Translations under genes and position numbers: made by a program
Part shown: piece after piece, positions 8,450-15,568 of the stretch
Position numbering within the stretch: position 1 is the stretch's first letter
How the letters are laid out: each line of letters starts with the position of its first letter
Assembly (NCBI GenBank): GCA_049587715.1
Contig: JBAVEL010000187.1
Location: 1 to 23,169, forward strand
DNA: 23,169 bases
Direction: 5' to 3'
Origin: JBAVEL01 sp049587715
GTDB taxonomy: Bacteria; Bacteroidota; Ignavibacteria; UBA10030; UBA6906
Notes under the pieces: generated by a model
Databases searched by the model: none
What the model saw: the letters and a program-made list of their open reading frames with translations, nothing else
What the model was told of the DNA's origin: nothing

Positions 8450-9226
8450 CTATCCTCCGGGCCCTCCACCCGGGTCTCCAACGGCGGCCCCGCGCTGCCG
8501 CGCCTCCCCAGGCCGGCGCACGACGAAGAACTCATATGCATAGTAGTCAGAGAACCGGCGGTGCATCCCGGGCTCCTGTGCAAGCTGACCCAGTATGGCA
8601 AGGGCTTCATCATCCCTCGTGTACGTGCGGCGCAAGGATTCGATGCGCCGTTCCATGGGCGTGTAGAAGTCATCCCACCAGGCCTCATCGGGCAGGGGGA
8701 AATGACCCGACAGCGCAAAACCGCATTTCAAGATGGACAGAAGGATGTCCTCCACACGACCCATGGCCGGGTAGTCCAGAGCGAAGCTCGCCTTCGCCTC
8801 GGGCGGGGGGTGGTCTTTGCGCCAGACCGCATCGGTGAAGGCCAGGTATCCCCCGGGCCGCAGCAAAGTATGGCAAATCCTGAGGGCATTCTCAATCCCG
8901 ATATTGTAGAGCGCCCCTTCGGACCATAGAAGGTCAAAACTCCCCGGCGCCTGCCCGGGACGGGCCATATCCCCCACCAGGGGGTGCACGCGTGCCGACA
9001 ATCCGCGCTCAACGACGAGCGCCTTGAGCCGTTCGATGCTTGGAGCATGGTTGTCGATTGCCACGATGGAGCCGGTCGTGAGTTCCGCCAGGTGGAGCGT
9101 CTGTCCGCCGACGCCGCACCCCAGATCGAGTATCGCCGGTGAAGCGGGGAGTTCATGGCAGAAGCCAAGGGCCTGTGCCGCGCATGCCCGGCTCCCGGGG
9201 CCCTGCCGGGGAAGGGCCTCGTACAC
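8450..9226 (-). CDS. Class I SAM-dependent methyltransferase (5' end probably frameshifted)
   Basis: 258 residues from the first in-frame start codon (GTG at 9226). Motif I is ILDLGCGVGGQTLHLA (about residues 32-47), with acidic strand 2 IVAIDNH, motif II-like FDLLWSEGALYNIG and LRPGGYLAFTDAVW. The coding signal clearly continues upstream of the GTG as RYWKIFFEVYEALPRQGPGS, a usual N-terminus for this family. That extension meets an in-frame stop (TGA at 9298-9296) with no start between. An ATG with nearby AGGAG lies one frame off and would join if one base were added in the C5 run at 9251-9255 (plus strand G run). The C-terminal tail is Gly/Pro-rich. The substrate is unknown. Confidence 0.85.
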   Translation of the reverse strand: MYEALPRQGPGSRACAAQALGFCHELPASPAILDLGCGVGGQTLHLAELTTGSIVAIDNHAPSIERLKALVVERGLSARVHPLVGDMARPGQAPGSFDLLWSEGALYNIGIENALRICHTLLRPGGYLAFTDAVWRKDHPPPEAKASFALDYPAMGRVEDILLSILKCGFALSGHFPLPDEAWWDDFYTPMERRIESLRRTYTRDDEALAILGQLAQEPGMHRRFSDYYAYEFFVVRRPGEARQRGAAVGDPGGGPGG

Positions 9227-9433
9227 CTCGAAGAATATCTTCCAGTAACGGGGGCCGGCCTCATTAACCTTTTGTTCTCCTGTCGCATGGCCCGATCACG
9301 CCGCATCAACGGAGAGGCCCCCTGCTCTTCCGCCGGTGCATCGTGCTGTCGGCGGGGATGCCCTCGCCCTCCCCCCGCGACAATCGGGGCCGGGGAACCT
9401 TCTCCCTGTCCCCCTGTCCGAACGGGGGCATGA

Positions 9434-10117
9434 TCACGTGGCATGTGCACGGGCAGAGGGCGTTGTGCAACCGACAATCGCCGGCGCCTCGCGGATGAGA
9501 TTGTCGTTCTCCATGGCCTCCACCATGAAAAGCGCAAAATCCACCCGGCGGGTGATGTTGCTTGCCAGAACCGGATCCCCCACGTGTCTGCTCCACAGGG
9601 GCAGGCCCTGGCTCTCCCCCTCCTCCAGGTCGCTCCCGCGTACGACGGTCCAGGCCGTGTTGCTGGCGAAGACGCGCCGGCACGCCTCGATCTGGTCGTC
9701 AATGTCAATCAGCCGGGTGAGGGCCCCGATCCAGCGAGCGGCGCGCTCCTGCCACTTTAGTGTGTTCGAATACCTGTCCAGGCCATCACGGGTGATGTGC
9801 CATCCGCAGGAGAAGATCAGGCGGGCCCCCGGGCGGGCAAAGTCCAGAACCGCCTGGGCCGTTCCTGTCGCGTAGTGCCGCCTTCCCCACGGAACCAATA
9901 CGGTCAATACCCCGTCGCAATCTGAAACCGCCTTCCGGATGACCTCGCGGTCGTTCGTGGGGCCGGGGAAGATGCGGATGCGGTCCTTGAACCGCTCGAG
10001 CTTGCCGACGCTGGCCTCGCGGCAGACACCATGAACCCTGTACCCCCGGTTCAGGCAATGCTCCACCATATACCGTCCCAGTTTGCCTGATGCGCCGACA
10101 ATACAAACTGCCCGCAT
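9434..10117 (-). CDS. NAD(P)-binding atypical SDR / NmrA-like protein
   Basis: 227 residues. The N-terminus is a Rossmann fold with the glycine motif GASGKLG (residues 8-14), typical of NAD(P)H-binding (NmrA-like, PF13460-type) atypical short-chain dehydrogenases. A later strand (GVLTVLVPWGRRHYATGTAQAVLDFARP) and TAWTVVRGSDLEEGES fit the same fold. The Tyr-x-x-x-Lys dyad of classical SDRs is not evident, so it may be a sensor or an isomerase/reductase of unknown substrate. The start at 10117 is tight against the Rossmann strand; AAAGGAG directly touches the ATG, with GAGAGG 9 nt upstream as an alternative ribosome site. Confidence 0.82.
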   Translation of the reverse strand: MRAVCIVGASGKLGRYMVEHCLNRGYRVHGVCREASVGKLERFKDRIRIFPGPTNDREVIRKAVSDCDGVLTVLVPWGRRHYATGTAQAVLDFARPGARLIFSCGWHITRDGLDRYSNTLKWQERAARWIGALTRLIDIDDQIEACRRVFASNTAWTVVRGSDLEEGESQGLPLWSRHVGDPVLASNITRRVDFALFMVEAMENDNLIREAPAIVGCTTPSARAHAT

Positions 10118-10280
10118 CTCCTTTGCCCTCTCATTTTGGATGCACTGCCGGCACGCCGTCCAGGATCCGCTTCAGTATCGGGGCGGCCGGAGGCAGAACC
10201 CCGCCGAGCAGGCGGATGTCAGCTCCCGACCCTCCGTACGGCCCCCGCCGCCCTGCAAGTCCCCCGCCGGGGCAGGACCG

Positions 10281-10520
10281 TCACGCAGGGACCTCCCGGG
10301 ACCTCGCAGTGTAACGGCTCTGGCCGGAGTGTTGGGGGCCAGGTATGTGGCCAGGGGGTGCCTGCCCGTCCACTCAAAATGTCGGGGCATGAGAAGCTGA
10401 CCCGGTGAGAGGCGTTCCGTCAGTTGTAGGATTCTTCTGTATCCGGAATCGAAGTCGTCCCTGACCGCCGCCGGAGACCGCGCGCGGTGCTTCGCCCAGA
10501 TCGCAGCCGATGGCGGTCGC
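10281..10520 (-). pseudogene. Decayed C-terminal half of a ClbS/DfsB-family protein
   Basis: In the 598-bp space between the NAD(P)-binding gene and the next lipoprotein, one minus-strand frame reads AAIWAKHR, then FDSGYRRILQLTERLSPGQL, then FEWTGRHPLATYLAPNTP. This is the order of the C-terminal half of ClbS/DfsB four-helix (DinB-like) proteins. The expected SHYxWAxxxIR end appears only in another frame (SRYTARSREVPA, then stop at 10281-10283), so there is a frameshift near 10315-10325. No N-terminal half could be found in any frame between 10520 and 10715, and no start codon with a ribosome site. I see nothing else in 10521-10715. Assignment is by motif memory only. Confidence 0.5.
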
Positions 10521-10715
10521 CGGGCACGTTTCCGGCGACGGAGAGAGCTTCCTCCGCTTCGACTTGCAGGGCGCGGGAGAGATCGGGGGTCCATGATCCG
10601 AAATCGCGCACCCGCAGTCCACCAGAGAGGATTCCCCGGTTCCCGAGCATCAAGGTACCGGTCCCGCGGCTTGATATCAACGTCATCTCGAGCCGCCCAT
10701 CCGGCAGCCGCCGCC

Positions 10716-11318
10716 CTATGGCATGACCCCGAATGTCCAATTCCCCAGCCTGGCTCCCTGGAGAGACCTTGTCGTAACACTGAGCGACTCCCTCGTATCG
10801 ATGCGGATGACGCCAAACCGGGAGGCGTAGCGGCCGGAGGTAAGGTTCGAACCGACGGTGAGGTTGAACACCGATACGACAACCTGCGTGTCGCCCAGCA
10901 CTGTCTGCGTGTCTATAGCCGTGACGCGGCACGTGCTCCCCATGAACGGGATGGAGTCTCCAACACTGACATCGAAGCGGTAATACACCGAAGGAGTATC
11001 CTGCAGGAAGGCAAACACGGTATCGCCTGCACTTCTGAGTCGCTCGCCGCTGTCGAAGATGTAGTAGATTCTCCCCAAGAGAGTCGTGTCATCGGTGATG
11101 GTGGAGAATTCCCGCCACTGCAACCAGGTCCCGGTCCCCGTCATGCGGGTCAGCCACCAGTTGTAGGTATTCCCGACGGCAAGATGAACCGGCGTGAGCC
11201 CCGGCGAAGGGAGCGGAGGGTGTGAGCCGGCCGGTTGTGTGGAAGTCGGCTCGTTGCAGGCCTGGAACAACCCTGCAATCAGGACCGGCGTCAGGAAAAC
11301 AAGGAGATGATGTTTCAT
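10716..11318 (-). CDS. Lipoprotein, beta-rich, unknown function
   Basis: 200 residues from the ATG at 11318, preceded by GGGAGGCAAGC. The signal MKHHLLVFLTPVLIAGLFQAC ends in a lipobox with Cys21. The mature part starts with a Pro/Ser-rich linker, then a domain beginning VGNTYNWWLTRMTGTGTW and made of alternating short strands with many Thr, Val, Tyr and Arg (YYRFDVSVGDSIPF; GDTQVVVSVFNLTVG). This is similar in style to lipoproteins common in Ignavibacteria/Bacteroidota genomes that open with 'G..W.Y' strands. No catalytic motif is visible. Singleton. Confidence 0.75.
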   Translation of the reverse strand: MKHHLLVFLTPVLIAGLFQACNEPTSTQPAGSHPPLPSPGLTPVHLAVGNTYNWWLTRMTGTGTWLQWREFSTITDDTTLLGRIYYIFDSGERLRSAGDTVFAFLQDTPSVYYRFDVSVGDSIPFMGSTCRVTAIDTQTVLGDTQVVVSVFNLTVGSNLTSGRYASRFGVIRIDTRESLSVTTRSLQGARLGNWTFGVMP

Positions 11319-11519
11319 GCTTGCCTCCCGGAGTGAATACACGCGTGCCTGATGCCGCGGTCGCCTTGCCTCAACATACGTTCAAATCACGCGGGGAGAT
11401 CCGCCCAGCAGACGCAATGCCTCATCCCCACAGCATCTTGCATTCACCCTGCAACCGTCCGGACTCCGCCTCGGCTGATCCCTTCGTGTGGCGCAGCAGG
11501 TCCCGGCCCGCCCCTGAGC

Positions 11520-12347
11520 TCACTTCTGTACAACCATCTTCCGGGTCTCCACAAAACCGCCTGCCATCAGACGATAGAAGTAGACACCGGCCGGCAATGC
11601 CCCGGCATTCAAACGCACCTGTTTGACACCCGGCTCTTCAGACCGACCCAGCAGGGTGAGCACCTCTCGACCCAGCACGTCGAACACCACGAGTGATACA
11701 TGGGAGGCGCGCGCCAGCCGATAGGTGATGGTTGTGCTTGGATTGAATGGGTTTGGATGGTTCTGGGAGAGCGCATCCATCGTGGGGATGCGTTCCTGCG
11801 CCGAAAGGCCGGTTGTTCCTCTTGGCCCGTACGTGAAGATCAAAAAGGAGGTGAGACCCCGGGGGATCAGGAGAGAATCGACTGTTCTCATGTCAACGTC
11901 GATCAGCATGCCGCCGAAGGGATCTCTGGCCCTGCAGCTGTCAAAGTGGAGCGCAATGGCCGGGGGCCAGCGAAACACGATGGGATCAACCCCGCAGAAC
12001 CTGGCGCAGAAGGTGTCTGCCTGAGTCGAGCTCCAGAAGCGCCTCAGATCCAGACGCACTCCCCCGCCCAGACAGTCCAGCGCCTGGATCGGCGGGTCCA
12101 CAAGGCCAACACACAGACCGCCGTGCCAGCCGCAACAGACGTCCGGAGGGATCTCCCATTCCCCGAGCTGATCGTCGATGCATCGACTTGCGAGCGGATG
12201 AACACCAAAGAAAACCGTATCCAATGAGCCGGTGCTGTCACGGGCAATCAGTGGCAACCGGATCTCACCGGATTGTGCCCTTGCCGGCGTCGGGGCGAGA
12301 GCAAGGGTGAGAAGCAACATGACGGAAATGGCATCAAGCCGTCTCAT
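11520..12347 (-). CDS. Secreted protein with T9SS type A sorting domain
   Basis: 275 residues. The start at 12347 gives MRRLDAISVMLLLTLALAPTPARAQ, a Sec signal peptide, with GGAGAAGTC upstream; the frame is open 15 codons further but lacks a ribosome site. The N-terminal domain has FGVHPLASRCIDDQLGEWEIPP and several Cys (CCGWHGGLC, CARFCG), probably disulphides. The C-terminal 80 residues are a classic T9SS sorting domain: LSQNHPNPFNPSTTITYRL, then VFDVLGREV, then LPAGVYFYRLMAGG and ETRKMVVQK. This domain directs export through the type IX system and surface anchoring. It is the best clue to an FCB-group host. The ligand or role of the N-terminal domain is unknown. Confidence 0.88.
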   Translation of the reverse strand: MRRLDAISVMLLLTLALAPTPARAQSGEIRLPLIARDSTGSLDTVFFGVHPLASRCIDDQLGEWEIPPDVCCGWHGGLCVGLVDPPIQALDCLGGGVRLDLRRFWSSTQADTFCARFCGVDPIVFRWPPAIALHFDSCRARDPFGGMLIDVDMRTVDSLLIPRGLTSFLIFTYGPRGTTGLSAQERIPTMDALSQNHPNPFNPSTTITYRLARASHVSLVVFDVLGREVLTLLGRSEEPGVKQVRLNAGALPAGVYFYRLMAGGFVETRKMVVQK

Positions 12348-12450
12348 GACTTCTCCGGTGGCAGATTCCCCGCACCGGCCGACTGCCCGCACCTGATCGA
12401 TTCCAGTCTTTCCGTCAGGCTGAATCGCCGGGTGGGGGGTCGGGCCATCC

Positions 12451-12846
12451 TCACAAGCCGAACCTACTTCCTTGGAGAAGGAAAGCCAATACGAGCAGGC
12501 CGACTGCCGCCCCTCCGATCAGGATGAGACCGCCGTAGTACGCCGGGCTCTTCTCCCTCACCTGAATGGACCGGATGTCTCCTGCCGGAATCACAACATC
12601 CGTCTCTTCTGTCTCCGTGCGGGTTTCGCTGAGGTAGAGATGACCCCTCCCGCGCAGAACGCGATGCTCACCCTCGTCCACGATCCGGTACGCGCCCCCG
12701 TGCAATAGCATCGTTCGACCGTCTCTCGTGGAAACAACAATATCGCGGCTGGCATCCCTCTCCAGGTCTTCAGCCACAAGCACCCCTGTGTTGAGACAGC
12801 CGCTTGCAGGAACAAGCAGAGGAATCACAACAACGAGAAGCCGCAT
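12451..12846 (-). CDS. Small lipoprotein with C-terminal membrane segment
   Basis: 131 residues. A near-perfect ribosome site GGAGGTGAT lies just before the ATG at 12846. Signal MRLLVVVIPLLVPASGC with lipobox Cys17. The middle is a small beta domain (IVVSTRDGRTMLLHGGAYRIVDEGEHRVLRG; TDVVIPAGDIRSIQVRE), resembling an SH3/Sm-like barrel in which the last strand names 'IP..DI..I.V'. A single hydrophobic helix follows (about 105-124). Function unknown. A GC hairpin lies 25 bp upstream at 12871-12891. Confidence 0.75.
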   Translation of the reverse strand: MRLLVVVIPLLVPASGCLNTGVLVAEDLERDASRDIVVSTRDGRTMLLHGGAYRIVDEGEHRVLRGRGHLYLSETRTETEETDVVIPAGDIRSIQVREKSPAYYGGLILIGGAAVGLLVLAFLLQGSRFGL

Positions 12847-12870
12847 TCAATCACCTCCACGTACTCTGCA

Positions 12871-12891
12871 CTGCCCCCCCCCGGGGGGCAG
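12871..12891. other. Hairpin of a C-run facing a G-run
   Basis: CTG and nine C are followed at once by six G and CAG, giving a perfect 9-bp stem with a CCC loop. It lies in the 202-bp gap between the membrane protein gene and the lipoprotein gene on the minus strand. It could end transcription from 13049-13612, but there is no U-tract. The rest of the gap shows nothing. Confidence 0.4.
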
Positions 12892-13048
12892 CGGCTCACC
12901 CGTGGCGCACCACCAACGATACCCCCCACCCTCCTGTTCATGCTCTCACCTCCTCCGGCCTCCGATCAGGTTGTGGGGCCTGACGGGTGACCCGTTCGAG
13001 TCCCCGCCGCCGCTCTCCACGGGATGTTGCCCGGTTCAGGATGCTGCA

Positions 13049-13612
13049 TCATCGCGTTGATTCAACCTGACGCACCGGACCCATGATAGAGGCGATGACC
13101 ACCCCCATAATGGTCCAGGTAAGAACCGTGCGAGCAGCGAGAATCAGTGCCACGGATAGTGGAGACCCCCCGATTCCAAAACTGTTGAGGTCCCCCGTGA
13201 AGGCCACAAGGAGCCCGATGATCACAAAGAACAGCGCACGATTGCGGAAACGCGACCGGTAGGGTTCGGAAGTCCTGGAGAGCATCCACGCTCCGATCAT
13301 CGGCGCGACAAGGAACTGGAGGAGGCCGAAGATCGCTCCGAGTCCGGCTGCTTCATGTCCGGCGCCGGAATACAGGATGCCGAAGACGGGTTCATTGTCA
13401 GGGAACCGGCCATCGGGTGTCAGCGCAGGATTACAGAGATACCGGCCCGGCTCGGTGATGGTCGTCTTCAGCATGGCGTGGACTGCGCGTTCGTTCGGAA
13501 CGTGCATCATGTTCCATCGGGCGTTGAACCCAAGGATACCGTTCAGAACAAACGTCCAGATGAGAAGGACAAGAGCGCCGACCAATCCCGAGACGAGCAC
13601 TCTCCTGTTCAT
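13049..13612 (-). CDS. Integral membrane protein, 4 TM
   Basis: 187 residues from the ATG at 13612 (ribosome site GGAGG, 6 nt upstream). Four likely membrane helices: about 7-29, 88-110 (GLGAIFGLLQFLVAPMIGAWML), 126-144 (ALFFVIIGLLVAFTGDL) and 153-178. The loop between helices 1 and 2 is long and polar (residues 30-85, with NARWNMMHVPNERAVHAMLKTTI). No transporter or enzyme motif seen; I do not recognise a function. The frame is open upstream, but that sequence is Arg/Gly-rich chance reading. The 199-bp gap to the next gene holds nothing clear. Confidence 0.75.
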   Translation of the reverse strand: MNRRVLVSGLVGALVLLIWTFVLNGILGFNARWNMMHVPNERAVHAMLKTTITEPGRYLCNPALTPDGRFPDNEPVFGILYSGAGHEAAGLGAIFGLLQFLVAPMIGAWMLSRTSEPYRSRFRNRALFFVIIGLLVAFTGDLNSFGIGGSPLSVALILAARTVLTWTIMGVVIASIMGPVRQVESTR

Positions 13613-13811
13613 GGTGATCCTCCGTGTGCAGGTGAGAGAATGACGACCATGATCCGATGGAACGACACGCCGCCGTAGGCCGGCCCACCCCGAGCGACGC
13701 CGCAGACCGCTTCCCCCGTGAGCGCCAGCCGACCGGGGTACCTCCAGGGTCTCCCTCGGTTCTTCGGCTGTGGCGCCTTGTCGGGCCGCGCAGGCTCTTT
13801 CCCCGTTGGGC

Positions 13812-14105
13812 TCACGTCCCGCACTCCGGCACACCTCCCACGCCAACGGTCCAGGCGCGGATACGCCAGGCCGTTACAATGCCGTTGGCAACGTACGGAT
13901 CGTTCCTGACAAACCCCTCGATCGGTGACGCCTCCGCAGTCCGAAACACGAAAACAGCCCCGTCCACCGGATCTGCGAATGCTCCAGCCATGAGAAGCTC
14001 GCCACGGTCCGCTGCCGCCCGCGCGAGCTTCAGATGAGACTCGCGATACGGACCCCTTCGCTCCACCGCGTTTTCGCAGTAGTCATACATCAGAAGGTAG
14101 TACAT
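13812..14105 (-). CDS. YciI-like protein
   Basis: 97 residues, the usual YCII length. It has the family landmarks: YYLLMYDY strand at the start, RGPYRESHLK with the conserved His24, GELLMAGAF and DGAVFVF, and RNDPYVANGIVTAWRIRAW with the conserved Asp69. YciI-like proteins are ferredoxin-fold dimers thought to be enzymes (dehydrochlorinase relatives) with a His-Asp pair; the physiological substrate is unknown. A strong ribosome site GGAGGTG precedes the ATG at 14105. A GCCCAAC box follows the stop, but no partner box was found. Confidence 0.88.
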   Translation of the reverse strand: MYYLLMYDYCENAVERRGPYRESHLKLARAAADRGELLMAGAFADPVDGAVFVFRTAEASPIEGFVRNDPYVANGIVTAWRIRAWTVGVGGVPECGT

Positions 14106-14108
14106 CGC

Positions 14109-14261
14109 TCACCTCCTCCGTAGTGCCCCCTGTCCGAGTCCTTCCTGCCCGCGCCCGCCGAACGCACTGCCACGCGACCGCGGCGACATCCCCTCCGAAC
14201 CCTCACAACCCCTGCCGGGCCGTTCTGCACTCCGTCGAATACTCCGCACATGTTCTGCCAT
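14109..14261 (-). CDS. Possible short upstream ORF of the YciI-like gene
   Basis: A 50-codon frame whose ATG at 14261 sits behind a very good ribosome site (GGGAGGTG). It stops 3 bp before the YciI-like ATG, an arrangement that would couple the two. The product is Arg/Gly/Ser-rich with no recognised motif. It may instead be what is left of a gene whose start survived next to the breakpoint of the duplicated block at 14316. Weak call. Confidence 0.25.
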   Translation of the reverse strand: MAEHVRSIRRSAERPGRGCEGSEGMSPRSRGSAFGGRGQEGLGQGALRRR

Positions 14262-14315
14262 GCTTCACACCTCCCAGCACGGGACAATCAGTCCTCCGTC
14301 AGCATGAGCCGGTGG

Positions 14316-14419
14316 CGGATCTGTCTCGCTGAGAACGATGAGTAATGGCTGCCCAGATCCTGGTCGCCGACGCCCTGTACCGTGCCGGGCCGCTCGCAGT
14401 GCGTGGCCTTTCGAGCCAT
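14316..14419 (-). pseudogene. Truncated, frameshifted pRiA4b ORF-3-like gene
   Basis: It matches the first about 105 bp of the intact gene at 18092-18751, including the ribosome site and the stretch coding LIVLSETDP. Compared with that copy, one base is lost soon after the start, which shifts the frame. The match stops at GATCCG, after which unrelated sequence follows. It cannot make the protein. Confidence 0.8.
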
Positions 14420-14433
14420 TTCTTTCCTGCGCC

Positions 14434-14491
14434 GTCTCACGCTCGGCATCAGCGGCAGCGCCAAAGCGCCGCCCGCTGCATGCCGTCATCA
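14434..14491 (-). other. attC site, decayed copy
   Basis: 58 bp, same length and layout as the site at 18766-18823. Arms GCATGCAGCGG and CCGCTGATGC pair around a short loop with an unpaired G. The end boxes are damaged: GATGAC in place of the AAC box and GTGAGAC in place of GTTAGAC. The TGA stop of the 65-residue protein overlaps the first box. Probably no longer recombinogenic. Confidence 0.7.
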
Positions 14492-14686
14492 GGTGGCGTC
14501 GCCTTTCCTCTCGGACCCGGGCGCGGGGCGGTGCTTCCTGCTGTTCCTCGCTCTCACGGCAATGGCTAGTACCAGCCAGAGCCCTCCGAACGCTCCCAAG
14601 CCCGGTCGACCGGAAAGCAGGCCCACCGCGATCGAGAGGAGGCCAACCAGCATAAAGGCAAGGCCCGACGCAAAGAACTTCCTCAT
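14489..14686 (-). CDS. 65-residue membrane protein, cassette copy A
   Basis: A small protein with two hydrophobic segments (about 8-26 and 31-47, joined by SGRPGLG) and a basic tail. It differs from copy B (18821-19018) at 7 of 65 residues. The ribosome site GGAGGAGG lies 6-8 nt before the ATG. Its own attC-like site overlaps the stop codon, and the cassette start box GTTGGGT lies 38 bp upstream of the ATG, so the gene fills a minimal integron cassette. Substitutions cluster at the ends, and both frames are intact in spite of damaged recombination boxes, so the protein may be under selection. Function unknown. Confidence 0.75.
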   Translation of the reverse strand: MRKFFASGLAFMLVGLLSIAVGLLSGRPGLGAFGGLWLVLAIAVRARNSRKHRPAPGSERKGDAT

Positions 14687-14723
14687 GATCCCCTCCTCCG
14701 CTTACCCTGCGTTTCCATTGGCT

Positions 14724-14730
14724 ACCCAAC
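14724..14730 (-). other. Cassette boundary (R' box GTTGGGT)
   Basis: A GTTRRRY match on the minus strand at the exact start of the duplicated block. It should be the 3' end box of the attC belonging to the poly-gamma-glutamate-hydrolase cassette. The matching AAC box near that gene's stop (14766) could not be found, so the site is degenerate. Confidence 0.55.
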
Positions 14731-14765
14731 GACCGCGCATGAGCCGCGCCGAGCGGGTCACCATA

Positions 14766-15437
14766 TCACTGAGCGGTGGACGGCACGCGAGAGCGGCCCG
14801 CCGCGGCGTCCGCTCCATGCGCCTGCCTGGCCGCCGGTCCATGCAGTCCATCTCGAATGGCCGCGACCAACCGCGCGAACGTAGCTGTTGTGGTCTGTCG
14901 CCCCACCGCTGAGATGGAGAGGAAGCAGGCCCTGCGCAACCCCAGGCTCAACTCGATTTGAACTCCCCTTCTCCTTCCCCCACGATTGCAGATATTCAAT
15001 GCCGCAGCACCGGCACCGCTCGGGATCGGGCCACGCCCAAGGACGAATCCTGCCGCTTTCAGAGACGACCCCAACCGGCTCTGCGCGGTTTGGTCCAAAC
15101 CACCGATGAGGACTGACTGCTGAGCTGAACCCTCGCCGTGGATGGCGAGTACTGAACGCGCGGTGGCTGCCATCGCCAGGGCGCGAGGTTCGTCGAAGCG
15201 TGTGCTTGTCATGTGCAGATCACCATTGCGATGCCGCTTGATCCCTTCGAACTTGTAGCAGCCATGGACCCCGCGCGCCACGGCACTCGCGATTTCTGAC
15301 GTGCCCGGTTCGATCCCCCCACCGTACGCCGCCATTACAAGCCATCCGCTTTCCGTCCTTTCACGGCAGCGGATCCGGTAGTCTCGTCCTCTTCGTTCAG
15401 CCGCGGCCAGGCTGGCGAAGCTTCTGCACCTGTCCAT
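14766..15437 (-). CDS. Poly-gamma-glutamate hydrolase-like protein (phage PghP/DUF867 family)
   Basis: 223 residues from the ATG at 15437 (MDRCRSFASLAAAERRGRDYRI, the family's usual opening); an ATG 9 bp upstream is possible, and a GTG further up lies inside the attC. The family layout is clear: GGGIEPGTSE (about 39-48), YKFEGIKR, LHMTSTRFDEP (74-84), LAIHGEG with His100, and NICNRGGRRRGVQIELS near the end. The family includes zinc peptidases that cut gamma-linked polyglutamate. The first His of the usual HGG-x-IE motif is Tyr38 here (TAC codon), so activity is in doubt. It sits in a cassette behind the attC at 15453-15507. The last about 25 residues are extra, Ala/Gly/Arg-rich, and may read into an old attC. 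Confidence 0.82.
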   Translation of the reverse strand: MDRCRSFASLAAAERRGRDYRIRCRERTESGWLVMAAYGGGIEPGTSEIASAVARGVHGCYKFEGIKRHRNGDLHMTSTRFDEPRALAMAATARSVLAIHGEGSAQQSVLIGGLDQTAQSRLGSSLKAAGFVLGRGPIPSGAGAAALNICNRGGRRRGVQIELSLGLRRACFLSISAVGRQTTTATFARLVAAIRDGLHGPAARQAHGADAAAGRSRVPSTAQ

Positions 15438-15452
15438 CCGTCGCATTCCATG

Positions 15453-15507
15453 GTCTAACGGCTCGGGCACGCGGCGGCGAGGGGGCGCTTGTTTCGATCC
15501 GTTGTCC
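15453..15507 (-). other. attC site
   Basis: Minus strand: GGACAAC box, arm AACGGATCG, then opposing arm CGAGCCGTT running into a perfect GTTAGAC crossover box. The arms pair except for one internal position. 55 bp. It lies 61 bp past the stop of the 2TM-domain gene and 16 bp before the ATG of the next gene, as in integron cassettes. Confidence 0.72.
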
Positions 15508-15568
15508 CCTGTTCTGAATCACCGCCGACTGAATGCCCGGGTCAGGTTTCCCACATCCTCACCCCCGC

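Larger units (their letters stand above)
14316..14735 (-). repeat. Duplicated two-cassette block, copy A (truncated)
   Basis: About 420 bp closely similar to 18647-19067: cassette start box, 65-residue gene, attC, then the beginning of the pRiA4b-like gene. The right end of similarity is CGGTC plus the GTTGGGT box, i.e. the predicted crossover point. The left end is an abrupt break inside the second gene. Confidence 0.9.

Noticed and set aside
12409..12419. Third copy of TTTCCGTCAGG, seen also in two attC arms (19187 and 20345)
   Set aside because: No AAC or GTTRRRY box and no pairing arm nearby; 11 bases can recur by chance in GC-rich DNA, so I do not call an attC here.
13804..13812. GCCCAAC box right after the YciI-like stop, like an attC first box
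   Set aside because: No GTTRRRY partner or pairing arm follows on the minus strand before the next gene, so a site is not supported.
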